Source of the DNA: JAXLVB01 sp046329195
GTDB lineage: Bacteria; Bacteroidota; Bacteroidia; Cytophagales; Spirosomataceae
Direction: 5' to 3'
Assembly (NCBI GenBank): GCA_046329195.1
Contig: JAXLVB010000003.1
Location: forward strand, 186,001-250,000
DNA length: 64,000 nt
Shown in pieces: positions 19,426 to 27,305 of the stretch (position 1 is its first letter; the number at the start of each line of letters is the position of its first letter). A program made the position numbers and the translations under genes. The notes beneath the pieces are model-generated. The model was given only the letters and a program-made list of their open reading frames with translations. It was not told the origin of the DNA and ran no database searches.

Positions 19426-21339
19426 ATGGAGCAGCCCGAAAAACAATTTATTCAACAACTGGATCAATTTATTGCCCAACATATTGGTGATGCTCATTTT
19501 ACCATAGAAGACATTTGCCAAGAATTGGGCCTGAGCCGTTCGCAGTTATTTCGGCTCTTGAAGGAGCATACAGCCCTTTCGCCTTCTCGTTACATCCGGC
19601 AGCATCGCTTACAGAAAGCCAAGGAGTTACTCGAATCAACCGATTTACGTATTGTGGAAATTGCCGCTCAGGTGGGCTTTGATAGTCAACAAACCTTTAG
19701 TAAGTTTTTTACAGAAGATTTTGGCTTTAATCCGACTGAATACCGTAAAAACAGACTAAATACGGTTAAAACAGTGGCGGTTCAACCTCAAGAACCAACG
19801 ACACAATTCGCTGATTTACAGCCCATTCAAGAACAAGCGCCAGCATTACTTGTTTCCCCACAATACAAGTACATGGGTTTGGCTTTACTGGCAGTGGTTT
19901 TGCTGGTAGCAGGATTTTATCTTTGGAAAAATGTCAAAGCGGCGGAACCTACTCACATTGAAGCAGATAATGCTATTGTTGTTTTGCCTTTTAAAAGTGA
20001 GAGCAACCCCGAGTCAATGTTGTTGGCTGATGGTGTGTCGGAGCAAGTACACGCCTCATTAGCGGCACTCGAAAACTTAAAAGTCATTTCTAAAAACTCC
20101 TCTCAATTATTGAAGGATTCCAAGAAAACTATTCCGCAGATCGCTTCGGAACTCCATGTTGCATACGTCCTGGATGGAACAGTTACCCAAACAGGCGAAC
20201 GCATGAGGGTAAGCATAGAATTGGTGAAGGCAGCCGATGACCAAGTAGTTTGGGCTCAACATTACGAAGGCAAGGCACCAGAAGCCATAGATTTTATTAA
20301 CCAAATTGCCAAAGAAATAGCCAACCAACTGCAGCAAAAATTGGCCAGACCACTGAATCATCAATTAGCACAAATACCAACGAAGAACCTCAAAGCCTAC
20401 AACGAATACCTCAAAGGTAAACAGCTCATGCTGACACGCACCAAAGAAAAATTAGAAGCCAGTATTAAGCGATTTGACCAAGCCATTGTCTTAGACCCCT
20501 CGTTCGCCGATGCGTATGCCTACAAAGCCTCAGCGTATCATATTTTAGGTAGTTCTACCTTTATCGAAAGCCAATTAAGCATCCGGTTGGCCGAACAAAA
20601 TGCCCTCATAGCGATTCAGTTAGATGCCCAAAATGGGATGGCTTATGCCGTATTGGCCAATGTGTATCGTGAACAAAACAAGTGGGAGCAAGCCATTACT
20701 ACCTACCAAATTGCCTTGAAGTACAGCCCCAACGATGCTCAAATCAACTATTGGTACAGCATTGCGCTTCGCTCGGTGGGCGAATTTGATAAGGCCATCG
20801 AATACAGCACCAAGGCCATCGCCTTAGACCCGCTGTATCCTACCATCCTGTTTGGACACATTGGCAACTGTTCCTATGCTGGCAAATATAAATTGGCTCA
20901 ACAGTCCATCCAAGAAGGACAAGCCTTATTCAGCGATTTCTATATGTTCTATTACGTCAGGGGTTTTTATTACCTGAATTTGGGTGATTACCAGTCGGCC
21001 TTACGAGATTTTAAAACCTCAGACTCGATGAGCCCAAACACGAAATCTATCGAAAGCTATATCACCTACTGTCAGGGCAAGCTGGGACAACAAGCGGCGG
21101 TCAAAACCTACCTTGCTTCCCTCAGCCCCACCCCCGACAACTATGATTGGTTTGCTATTGCTTACGCTGGGCTCAATGATAAAGAACAGTGCTTTCACTA
21201 TCTACAATTGGCTGCCGCCCAAGGGCATTTGCCTGAGTATTTCAAGGTATCACCATTCTTCAAATTCCTGCATGGTGACAAGCGTTTTAATGAATTACTG
21301 CAACAGTTCGGCCTTTTGAATTTCAAGTTATCCACTTGA
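19426..21339 (+). CDS. Membrane-anchored AraC-type regulator with TolB-like and TPR domains
   Basis: 637 residues. The N-terminal AraC/XylS HTH domain (about 10-110) includes ICQELGLSRSQLFRLL and ends FGFNPTEYRKNR. One membrane helix lies at about 149-167 (GLALLAVVLLVAGFYLW). A TolB/FlgO-like domain (IVVLPFKSESNPESMLLADG to WAQHYEGK, about 185-285) and TPR repeats to the end follow. The topology implies cytoplasmic DNA binding with a periplasmic sensor, as in CadC-like regulators with the domains in this order. It sits just before a lipoprotein and a T9SS gene, so it may control them; the 21-bp direct repeats at 21397-21466 are candidate sites. Target and ligand are unknown. Confidence 0.88.
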   Translation: MEQPEKQFIQQLDQFIAQHIGDAHFTIEDICQELGLSRSQLFRLLKEHTALSPSRYIRQHRLQKAKELLESTDLRIVEIAAQVGFDSQQTFSKFFTEDFGFNPTEYRKNRLNTVKTVAVQPQEPTTQFADLQPIQEQAPALLVSPQYKYMGLALLAVVLLVAGFYLWKNVKAAEPTHIEADNAIVVLPFKSESNPESMLLADGVSEQVHASLAALENLKVISKNSSQLLKDSKKTIPQIASELHVAYVLDGTVTQTGERMRVSIELVKAADDQVVWAQHYEGKAPEAIDFINQIAKEIANQLQQKLARPLNHQLAQIPTKNLKAYNEYLKGKQLMLTRTKEKLEASIKRFDQAIVLDPSFADAYAYKASAYHILGSSTFIESQLSIRLAEQNALIAIQLDAQNGMAYAVLANVYREQNKWEQAITTYQIALKYSPNDAQINYWYSIALRSVGEFDKAIEYSTKAIALDPLYPTILFGHIGNCSYAGKYKLAQQSIQEGQALFSDFYMFYYVRGFYYLNLGDYQSALRDFKTSDSMSPNTKSIESYITYCQGKLGQQAAVKTYLASLSPTPDNYDWFAIAYAGLNDKEQCFHYLQLAAAQGHLPEYFKVSPFFKFLHGDKRFNELLQQFGLLNFKLST

Positions 21340-21396
21340 TTATTTTCGCCCTATTTTCCTCGAACATCCTATCAAAAAGACACCTCAACGGGTTTT

Positions 21397-21466
21397 TCTA
21401 AACTTTTGGTCATATTGTCTAAACTTTGACCGTATTTTCTAAATCTTTGGTTATATTGTCTAACAG
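21397..21466 (+). repeat. 21-bp direct repeats upstream of a promoter (operator candidate)
   Basis: Three units of about 21 bp start at 21397, 21418 and 21438 (consensus TCTAAACTTTTGGTCATATTG), and a fourth partial unit (TCTAACAG) at 21459 lies where a -33 box would be. The 20-21 bp period equals two helical turns, which would place repeated contacts on one DNA face. Closely related repeats with the same period precede the promoter at 27136. Confidence 0.7.
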
Positions 21467-21485
21467 CGTTAGCAGGCAGCGGGCA

Positions 21486-21493
21486 TAGCTTTG
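21486..21493 (+). promoter_or_regulatory. -7 promoter box TAGCTTTG
   Basis: An exact TAnnTTTG match 28 bp before the ATG at 21522, with no TTG -33 element; the partial repeat CTAAC at 21460 occupies that position. It probably drives 21522 and 22033 together. Confidence 0.55.
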
Positions 21494-21521
21494 TGGTACT
21501 CAAACCAAGTACCCAAACGCC

Positions 21522-22004
21522 ATGTACCGACTTCTCTTTTTGTTGTGGCTCACGGCTTGCCAACAGACCACCGAGCAATCGACTTCAGGTCTGCGCATTG
21601 CTTCTGACAATTACATCGTACTTACCGAAAAGACCCTCACCTACCAAGCCGACGGCGACTGGGAGGCTTGGGCTGATATGCTCGCCCCCAACGTGAGCTG
21701 TTACCTACCCGACCAGCCTGAGCCGCTGATGGGTAAAGCTGCCGTACTCAAGCACTTCAAGACATTGGCTACCCGCCAACCACGCCACTCCGTGCGCTTG
21801 CATAGCCTCATGCACTTGCCTGTACAAAACAGCAGCAAGACCAATGGTGGCGTGTACGTAGTCTCGTTCTTCCGCAGCGAGCTCCGCTACGCTGACGGGC
21901 GCAGCACTACCCTGCGCTACAACGTATGCAGCCATTTTGATGCCAAGAAGCGCATTGACCGCCTTGAATGTTTTCAAAGCCCTATAGTGGCTTCTCTTGA
22001 TTAA
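21522..22004 (+). CDS. Small lipoprotein with SnoaL/NTF2-like fold
   Basis: 160 residues. The short hydrophobic leader MYRLLFLLWLTAC ends in a lipobox (LTAC), so Cys13 should be lipidated. The rest resembles a SnoaL-like (NTF2-superfamily) domain: a long N-terminal helix (YIVLTEKTLTYQADGDWEAW), then MLAPNVSCYLPD and a C-terminal sheet. These small cone-shaped domains bind ligands or act as enzymes; no active site can be assigned. The stop is 28 bp from the next ATG with no terminator, so it is probably co-transcribed with the T9SS protein at 22033. It occupies the place held by a single-pass membrane protein in the modules at 49231 and 54114. Confidence 0.8.
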   Translation: MYRLLFLLWLTACQQTTEQSTSGLRIASDNYIVLTEKTLTYQADGDWEAWADMLAPNVSCYLPDQPEPLMGKAAVLKHFKTLATRQPRHSVRLHSLMHLPVQNSSKTNGGVYVVSFFRSELRYADGRSTTLRYNVCSHFDAKKRIDRLECFQSPIVASLD

Positions 22005-22032
22005 TAATTCCACTTTTTAATCTTTCATACTT

Positions 22033-25000
22033 ATGAACAGAACATTTTTAGTTACTCGATTTTTACTAGGCTTTTACTTATTGATAATATTGAAACCTAC
22101 TCAGGCCAGAACCTGTACGGGTACAGTACTCAATATCTTGGCCCCCTTACCAAACACTACAAATGCCAAAACTGTGCCATCTGGCAGGCTGCATAAAGTG
22201 AGAATAGCGGCTAAGGGGGCGAAGATGGAAAATTCTTCAGATAGCAGACCAAATGACAATGGGGCGCAGACGGCAGGAACATTTATCCTGAATACTGAGC
22301 AACTACTGCAAGCGGTTGGGGATGCGCCTGTCGCCAACAGTAGCGGGCAAGTCATCATTGAACGCCTTGCGGCAACTACGGTTTCGCCTACTCAATTCTC
22401 CTACTCCTCACACAAACAAAGCAATACGAGCATAAACCTCCAAGATCATCTAAATAGTAGTACTTCGAGAGGGGTAAAGTACACTGCCACACTGGCCAAT
22501 AGAAGTCTGAATGCCTCAATAACGGCATCAGACCCTATACCAGATGTAACGGCTACGCCTTCTTCACAAAGCAGATGCTCTGGCGCATCAATCACTCCGA
22601 TTTTAATGAGTGGCACTGTTCCAGGAACAGCATTTGATTGGACAAGAGATAATGTAGGCACACTTGGCGGAAGTATTCCGCCAAGTGGCTCTGGTAATAT
22701 CACTGGTAATCTAATCAACAATACAGGCTATCCAATAACAGTTACGTTCACAATTACTCCAACATTCAATAATATCTCAGGTACACCGATTACAGCAACT
22801 ATAACCGTGAATCCTTTACCACTTGCTGCTATTACAAATGGTAATCAAGTCGTTTGCAAGGGCGATTACCTCTTACAATCACAAGCTCCTCTCCCAGGCA
22901 TGACCTATGCTTATGCATGGGGAAGAAGTTTATTTACTGATCCATTCATACCATTAGGTACAGCTTCGACCCAAACAATCACCTCATCAGGTGTTTATTT
23001 ATTAACCGTTACCAACCAATACGGCTGTAGCCATAAAAACTCATATGACGCTACAGTAGCAGATTACAAATTCGATGGTACTCTTACAACAGGAGATGCT
23101 GTACAGACAGGTCGTTTGAATCGCTTTGCAAATGTATCAACCTGTGCGGCACCGAAAAGCTGTCCAGGTACCTTCACTACATCCGGTGATAGGCTTTATG
23201 ATGCTTATACTGTAACCAACACACGCAATGTACCAGTATGTGCCACGATTGGTATTGCCTCCCGTTGCGGCACTAATATTTTCTGTGCGGCCTATTTAGG
23301 TAGTTATAATCCAACAAGTCTTTGTACAAATTACCTTGCTGATGGAGGATCATCATTTACCACAGCAGGGTTTTACGAAGCAACAATTCCTGCCAACGGA
23401 ACTATTGTTGTAGTTGTACACGAAGTGAATCCATCTACAGGTTGTACAGGTTATACCTTAACTGTGGATGTTCCGAGAGATCCAGCGTTGATTGTAGCAA
23501 CTCCATCTGCAACTGTTTGCTCTAGTTCGCCTATAACATTAACCGCTCCTTATGCTAATACTTACTCATGGACTCCAGGATCTGCAACTACTAAGTCAAT
23601 CACCGTCAATCCATCTTTAGGAACTACTAACTACAATGTAAAGTTAGGTTATGGCAACTTTGGGTGTAATGCTGACTCACCGATAAATGTTGTGGTCAAT
23701 ACACCACCAGACGTGACACCTGTAGCTAATCAGAATGTCTGTGCAGGTTCCGCTACAAGTACCATCTCATTTAGCGGTACTGTTCCAGGTACAACATTTA
23801 ACTGGACAAATACAAATACTGCTATTGGTTTGGCTTCAAGCGGCTCAGGAGATATTTCATCCTTTACTGCTACTAATACCACAGCAGCGCCGATATCAGG
23901 TATTATCACCGTAACACCTGTGAACGGGCCTTGTACCGGAACTCCAATCACATTTACTATCACTGTTTTCAACCAGCCTGTAATCAATTCCGTAACAGGA
24001 TCTGTTATATGTTCATCTAGCGGTGTAGCCAATCTTTCGGCCACCGGAAACGGAACAATCTATTGGTGGGATGCATTAGTTGGGGGGAACACGGTAAATG
24101 TAGGTTCTACTTACAGTCCCAATGTAAGTGTAACGACCACCTATTATGTAGAAAGCAGGATAGCTACTCCCCCTGCTCAGCAAATACTAATGGCAGCTCA
24201 AAGCAATACATTCCCCGGTAATGTAAGAGGATACTGGTTCAAGGCGCCGTCAAATTTCACTATTACATCTTTGAGCGTACCCAAAACAGTTTCTTCAGGG
24301 CCTCAAAGTATCGCCGTTCTGAAATTCACAGGTAATGTACCCCCACCGGTTTTCTCTGGATCAACTAATGCGTTTACAACTGTGTTCTTAACACAGAATA
24401 ATTTATCAACAGGAGTTATTCCTGTAAATATTCCGGTCAACGCTGGAGAAGTAATCGGCATCTTAGGATACAGAGGCGATATCAATTCATACGCACCGGG
24501 AGATGCAACTATCATGATCAACGGAACTCCAGTGCAAATAGAGAGACTCGGTATGCAATATCCACTTAGTAATGTTGTACCACAAAATGTCTGGAGAGAA
24601 TTTGGTTCAACAACAAGCATTGGCCGGATTGAATTTGAATACACGCCTGGTATAGTTTGTACCAGCTCACCAAGAACACCTGTAACAGCGACCGTAAATC
24701 CTTTAGTTGCATCACCATCATCACAAACAATTTGTACGGGTTCATCAATCACAACGATTGTAAGCAGCAACAATACAATGGGTACGGCGTTTAGCTGGAC
24801 AAGAGATAATACGGTAGCTGTAACTGGTATTGCAGTCAGCGGTACTGGCGATATCAGCGGAACACTCACCAACACAACCAATGCTCCAATAACAGTGACA
24901 TTTACTATCACTCAAACAACCGGTGATTGTATTGGTTCGACTATTACTGCAACTGTACTTGTAAATCTAACACCGAATGCCAGTACCAACCAAGCAACTG

Positions 25001-26916
25001 TGTGTGTGGGGCAAAACATCAATCTCAGTGCCAGTGGAGGGAGTAGTTTCTCTTGGAATGGGCCTGCAGGTAGTAACTTTAGCAGCTCTGCCCAAAACCC
25101 ATCCTTTATAGCCACTAACACTTCTTTTTCGGGTATTTACACAGTTACAGCCATCACGGCTAACTGCTCCCCTACCACAACAGTGAGTATTAAGGTCAAT
25201 ACACTTCCTACGCTCAACATCTCGCCTACTGATGGACAAGTTTGTGTTAGCCAATCCATCAATCTGAGTGCTACCTCTGGACTCACAGGTTATAGCTGGA
25301 GCAAGTCGGCAGGGACTTTCACCAGCGCCACCAATCAACCTACGGTTAGTTTCACCAGTGCTTCTCCTGAAAACTTTACCCTCACTGTCACCGCCAGCAA
25401 TGGCTCTTGTAGTGCAAGTGCCACGGCCTCGGTGCAAGTCAATAGCCAGATTAGTCCCCAAGCTTCCAGTAATGCCCCTTTGTGTACGGGCACGACCTTG
25501 AATCTATTGGTGGATCTCAGTGGGGCTTCCTATACGTGGCGAGGGCCTAGTTTTGCTTCCACCGAACAAAATCCTGCTCGTTCTACTTTTAGCTCCAGCA
25601 TGGTTGGAATCTATTCCATTACCGTCAGTACCAGCGGTGGCTGTGTCGCCACGGCACAAGTCAACGTACAAGCCAAACCAAGCCCTGTGCCTCTAGTCAG
25701 CAGCAATAGTCCCCTCTGCCAAGGTAATACCCTTCAACTTTCGGCTTCGGGTGGTAGTTCCTACGCATGGCGTGCCCCCGATGGCTTCTCTTCTGCTGAA
25801 CAGAATCCAACTCGGCCTACCGTCAGTGCTTCAATAGGGGGTATTTATTCTATAACCGTTACCAATAGTACTGGCTGTACAGCCTCTACTACCCTCTCTG
25901 TCTCGGTGCAAGTTGCTGCCTTGAGTGTGAACCCCAACCCCCTCAATGTCTGCCTCGGCCAAACCATCAACTTGAGTGCTAATGCCTCTCCTGCTGCCTC
26001 CGCCTTCTCTTGGAAAGGACCTGGCAACTTTAGCTCTACCACCCAGAATATTTCTACTTATGCCACCACTACCGCCAATTTGGGGATTTATTCCGTCTCG
26101 GCTTCTATTGGCTCTTGTGTGGTCACTAGCACGGCTGAGGTCAAGTCGGGAGCTGTCTTGCAGGCAGGGGTGGTCGGAATTCCTTGTGTCGGCGGTACCA
26201 TCCAGTTTACGGCAACAGGAATGAGTTCTTACACCTGGTCCAGAACCACTAATAACTTTAACTCTAACCTTCCCAATCCTGTCATCCCCAGCTCTACCCT
26301 GAATGATGCGGGCATTTATTTCCTTACGGCTCGCTCGGGTTCTTGTTTTGTCTCTATGCTCGTTCCTGTCATGATTGCTGGGACGGGTATTAGTCCCTCT
26401 TTCTCTGTGACCCCTTCTTCCTTTGCCGCTGGGGCTACTGTGGCGCTCAGTGCTGCTTCGGCTTCGGGGGTGTATTCGTGGAGTGGACCCAATAGTTTTT
26501 CGGGAAATACTCGCACCAAAACGATTTCCAATTTCCAAGCGGTCAACAATGGCACTTATCGCCTCACGCTGACGGTAGGGACGTGTACAGGCTACACCGA
26601 AAAGAACATCAGCATCAACTCTGCGACTCGCTTGGCAGCCGCTGAAATCGAACCAATGGAGATGGAAATCAATGCCTATCCGAATCCCGTGGGCAAGACC
26701 TTGACGGTGGAAGTCCGATTGAAAGAACCTTCGGCTTTGCAGTTGAATTTGGTTAACTCGGTAGGTAAACCCAGTGGGGCTTGGCAACTCAATGAAGTAA
26801 CTACGTTCCATAAAACTGAACTCAATCTGTCTGATTTGCAGGGGGGTGTTTATCTGCTGCAAGCACAAGCCGATAAGCAAAAGGTGGTTAAACGAGTAGT
26901 GAAAATTCAGTATTAG
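22033..26916 (+). CDS. T9SS surface protein with PKD-like and Ig-like domains
   Basis: 1,627 residues, start ATG 22033, signal peptide about 1-25 (FLLGFYLLIILKPTQA). After a unique N-terminal region there are PKD-like modules with the pattern SQ.C.G..I..I, then F.WTRDN or F.WTNTN, then I.GTLTN (about 175-265, 560-660 and 886-980), and Ig-like modules containing YWWDALVGG (about 665-720). From about residue 980 the shared Ig modules and 3' cassette begin, ending with a T9SS type A sorting domain and a TAG stop. The first 2.9 kb look more A/T-rich and use different synonymous codons from the tail, consistent with a head of different origin. No enzyme motif; a surface adhesin is inferred. Confidence 0.88.
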   Translation: MNRTFLVTRFLLGFYLLIILKPTQARTCTGTVLNILAPLPNTTNAKTVPSGRLHKVRIAAKGAKMENSSDSRPNDNGAQTAGTFILNTEQLLQAVGDAPVANSSGQVIIERLAATTVSPTQFSYSSHKQSNTSINLQDHLNSSTSRGVKYTATLANRSLNASITASDPIPDVTATPSSQSRCSGASITPILMSGTVPGTAFDWTRDNVGTLGGSIPPSGSGNITGNLINNTGYPITVTFTITPTFNNISGTPITATITVNPLPLAAITNGNQVVCKGDYLLQSQAPLPGMTYAYAWGRSLFTDPFIPLGTASTQTITSSGVYLLTVTNQYGCSHKNSYDATVADYKFDGTLTTGDAVQTGRLNRFANVSTCAAPKSCPGTFTTSGDRLYDAYTVTNTRNVPVCATIGIASRCGTNIFCAAYLGSYNPTSLCTNYLADGGSSFTTAGFYEATIPANGTIVVVVHEVNPSTGCTGYTLTVDVPRDPALIVATPSATVCSSSPITLTAPYANTYSWTPGSATTKSITVNPSLGTTNYNVKLGYGNFGCNADSPINVVVNTPPDVTPVANQNVCAGSATSTISFSGTVPGTTFNWTNTNTAIGLASSGSGDISSFTATNTTAAPISGIITVTPVNGPCTGTPITFTITVFNQPVINSVTGSVICSSSGVANLSATGNGTIYWWDALVGGNTVNVGSTYSPNVSVTTTYYVESRIATPPAQQILMAAQSNTFPGNVRGYWFKAPSNFTITSLSVPKTVSSGPQSIAVLKFTGNVPPPVFSGSTNAFTTVFLTQNNLSTGVIPVNIPVNAGEVIGILGYRGDINSYAPGDATIMINGTPVQIERLGMQYPLSNVVPQNVWREFGSTTSIGRIEFEYTPGIVCTSSPRTPVTATVNPLVASPSSQTICTGSSITTIVSSNNTMGTAFSWTRDNTVAVTGIAVSGTGDISGTLTNTTNAPITVTFTITQTTGDCIGSTITATVLVNLTPNASTNQATVCVGQNINLSASGGSSFSWNGPAGSNFSSSAQNPSFIATNTSFSGIYTVTAITANCSPTTTVSIKVNTLPTLNISPTDGQVCVSQSINLSATSGLTGYSWSKSAGTFTSATNQPTVSFTSASPENFTLTVTASNGSCSASATASVQVNSQISPQASSNAPLCTGTTLNLLVDLSGASYTWRGPSFASTEQNPARSTFSSSMVGIYSITVSTSGGCVATAQVNVQAKPSPVPLVSSNSPLCQGNTLQLSASGGSSYAWRAPDGFSSAEQNPTRPTVSASIGGIYSITVTNSTGCTASTTLSVSVQVAALSVNPNPLNVCLGQTINLSANASPAASAFSWKGPGNFSSTTQNISTYATTTANLGIYSVSASIGSCVVTSTAEVKSGAVLQAGVVGIPCVGGTIQFTATGMSSYTWSRTTNNFNSNLPNPVIPSSTLNDAGIYFLTARSGSCFVSMLVPVMIAGTGISPSFSVTPSSFAAGATVALSAASASGVYSWSGPNSFSGNTRTKTISNFQAVNNGTYRLTLTVGTCTGYTEKNISINSATRLAAAEIEPMEMEINAYPNPVGKTLTVEVRLKEPSALQLNLVNSVGKPSGAWQLNEVTTFHKTELNLSDLQGGVYLLQAQADKQKVVKRVVKIQY

Positions 26917-27034
26917 GTAAAAGGGCAAAAGGCAACCAAAAGCGATGCACTATCTTGTATTGAATTCATTTTGTCTTAGCCTTTATCCTTCATATCCATA
27001 AAAAAGGTTTTTTAATTTCTGTCATATAAGTGCT

Positions 27035-27078
27035 AAAAGGGTACAATCAGTCCCACTTTAGTTAAATTGTACCCTTTT
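27035..27078 (+). terminator. 13-bp inverted repeat, terminator- or operator-like
   Basis: AAAAGGGTACAAT (27035-27047) and ATTGTACCCTTTT (27066-27078) are perfect complements around an 18-base loop; as RNA the stem could extend with G-U pairs. The right arm ends in TTTT and runs into the first 21-bp direct repeat. Only the left arm survives in the copy at 30884-30896. Confidence 0.5.
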
Positions 27079-27115
27079 GGTCATATATGCTAAATTTTTG
27101 GTCATATATGCTAAC
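27075..27115 (+). repeat. 21-bp direct repeats, second locus
   Basis: Two units, TTTTGGTCATATATGCTAAA and TTTTGGTCATATATGCTAAC, start 21 bp apart (27075 and 27096). The core TTTTGGTCATAT and the period match the repeats at 21397. CTAAC at 27111 is 20 bp before the -7 box; the equivalent gap at the first locus is 21 bp. Confidence 0.7.
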
Positions 27116-27135
27116 ATAAAAAAATGAATCGTATG

Positions 27136-27143
27136 TAATTTTG
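27136..27143 (+). promoter_or_regulatory. -7 promoter box TAATTTTG
   Basis: An exact TAnnTTTG match without a TTG -33 element, preceded by the 21-bp repeats. It implies a leader of about 155 nt before the ATG at 27306. Confidence 0.5.
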
Positions 27144-27305
27144 GTCTATCAAATGCTCATCTTTTAAGATGCTGTGTATGCTCATGTCAGACAGAAAAGG
27201 ATTAAAAAATAAACGGCATTTTCTTGACGAGTCAGTTTGCGTTTAATGAATACATCGGACAGAATCAATTCTAAAGTCAACTCTTAAACAAGCCCAAAAA
27301 ATTTT

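Larger units (their letters stand above)
26917..27305 (+). other. 389-bp intergenic region with hairpin, repeats and promoter
   Basis: No gene is seen here. It holds an inverted repeat (27035-27078), two 21-bp direct repeats (27075-27115) and a -7 box (27136-27143), all listed separately. Its first 130 bp and last 30 bp recur at 30766-30928 after the next gene, but there about 230 bp in the middle, including the promoter, are missing. Confidence 0.7.

Noticed and set aside
25831..26928. 365-codon minus-strand frame opposite the PKD gene tail
   Set aside because: It is a mirror frame of the conserved cassette; similar minus frames appear opposite every cassette copy (for example 18567-19232), so it reflects codon bias, not a gene.
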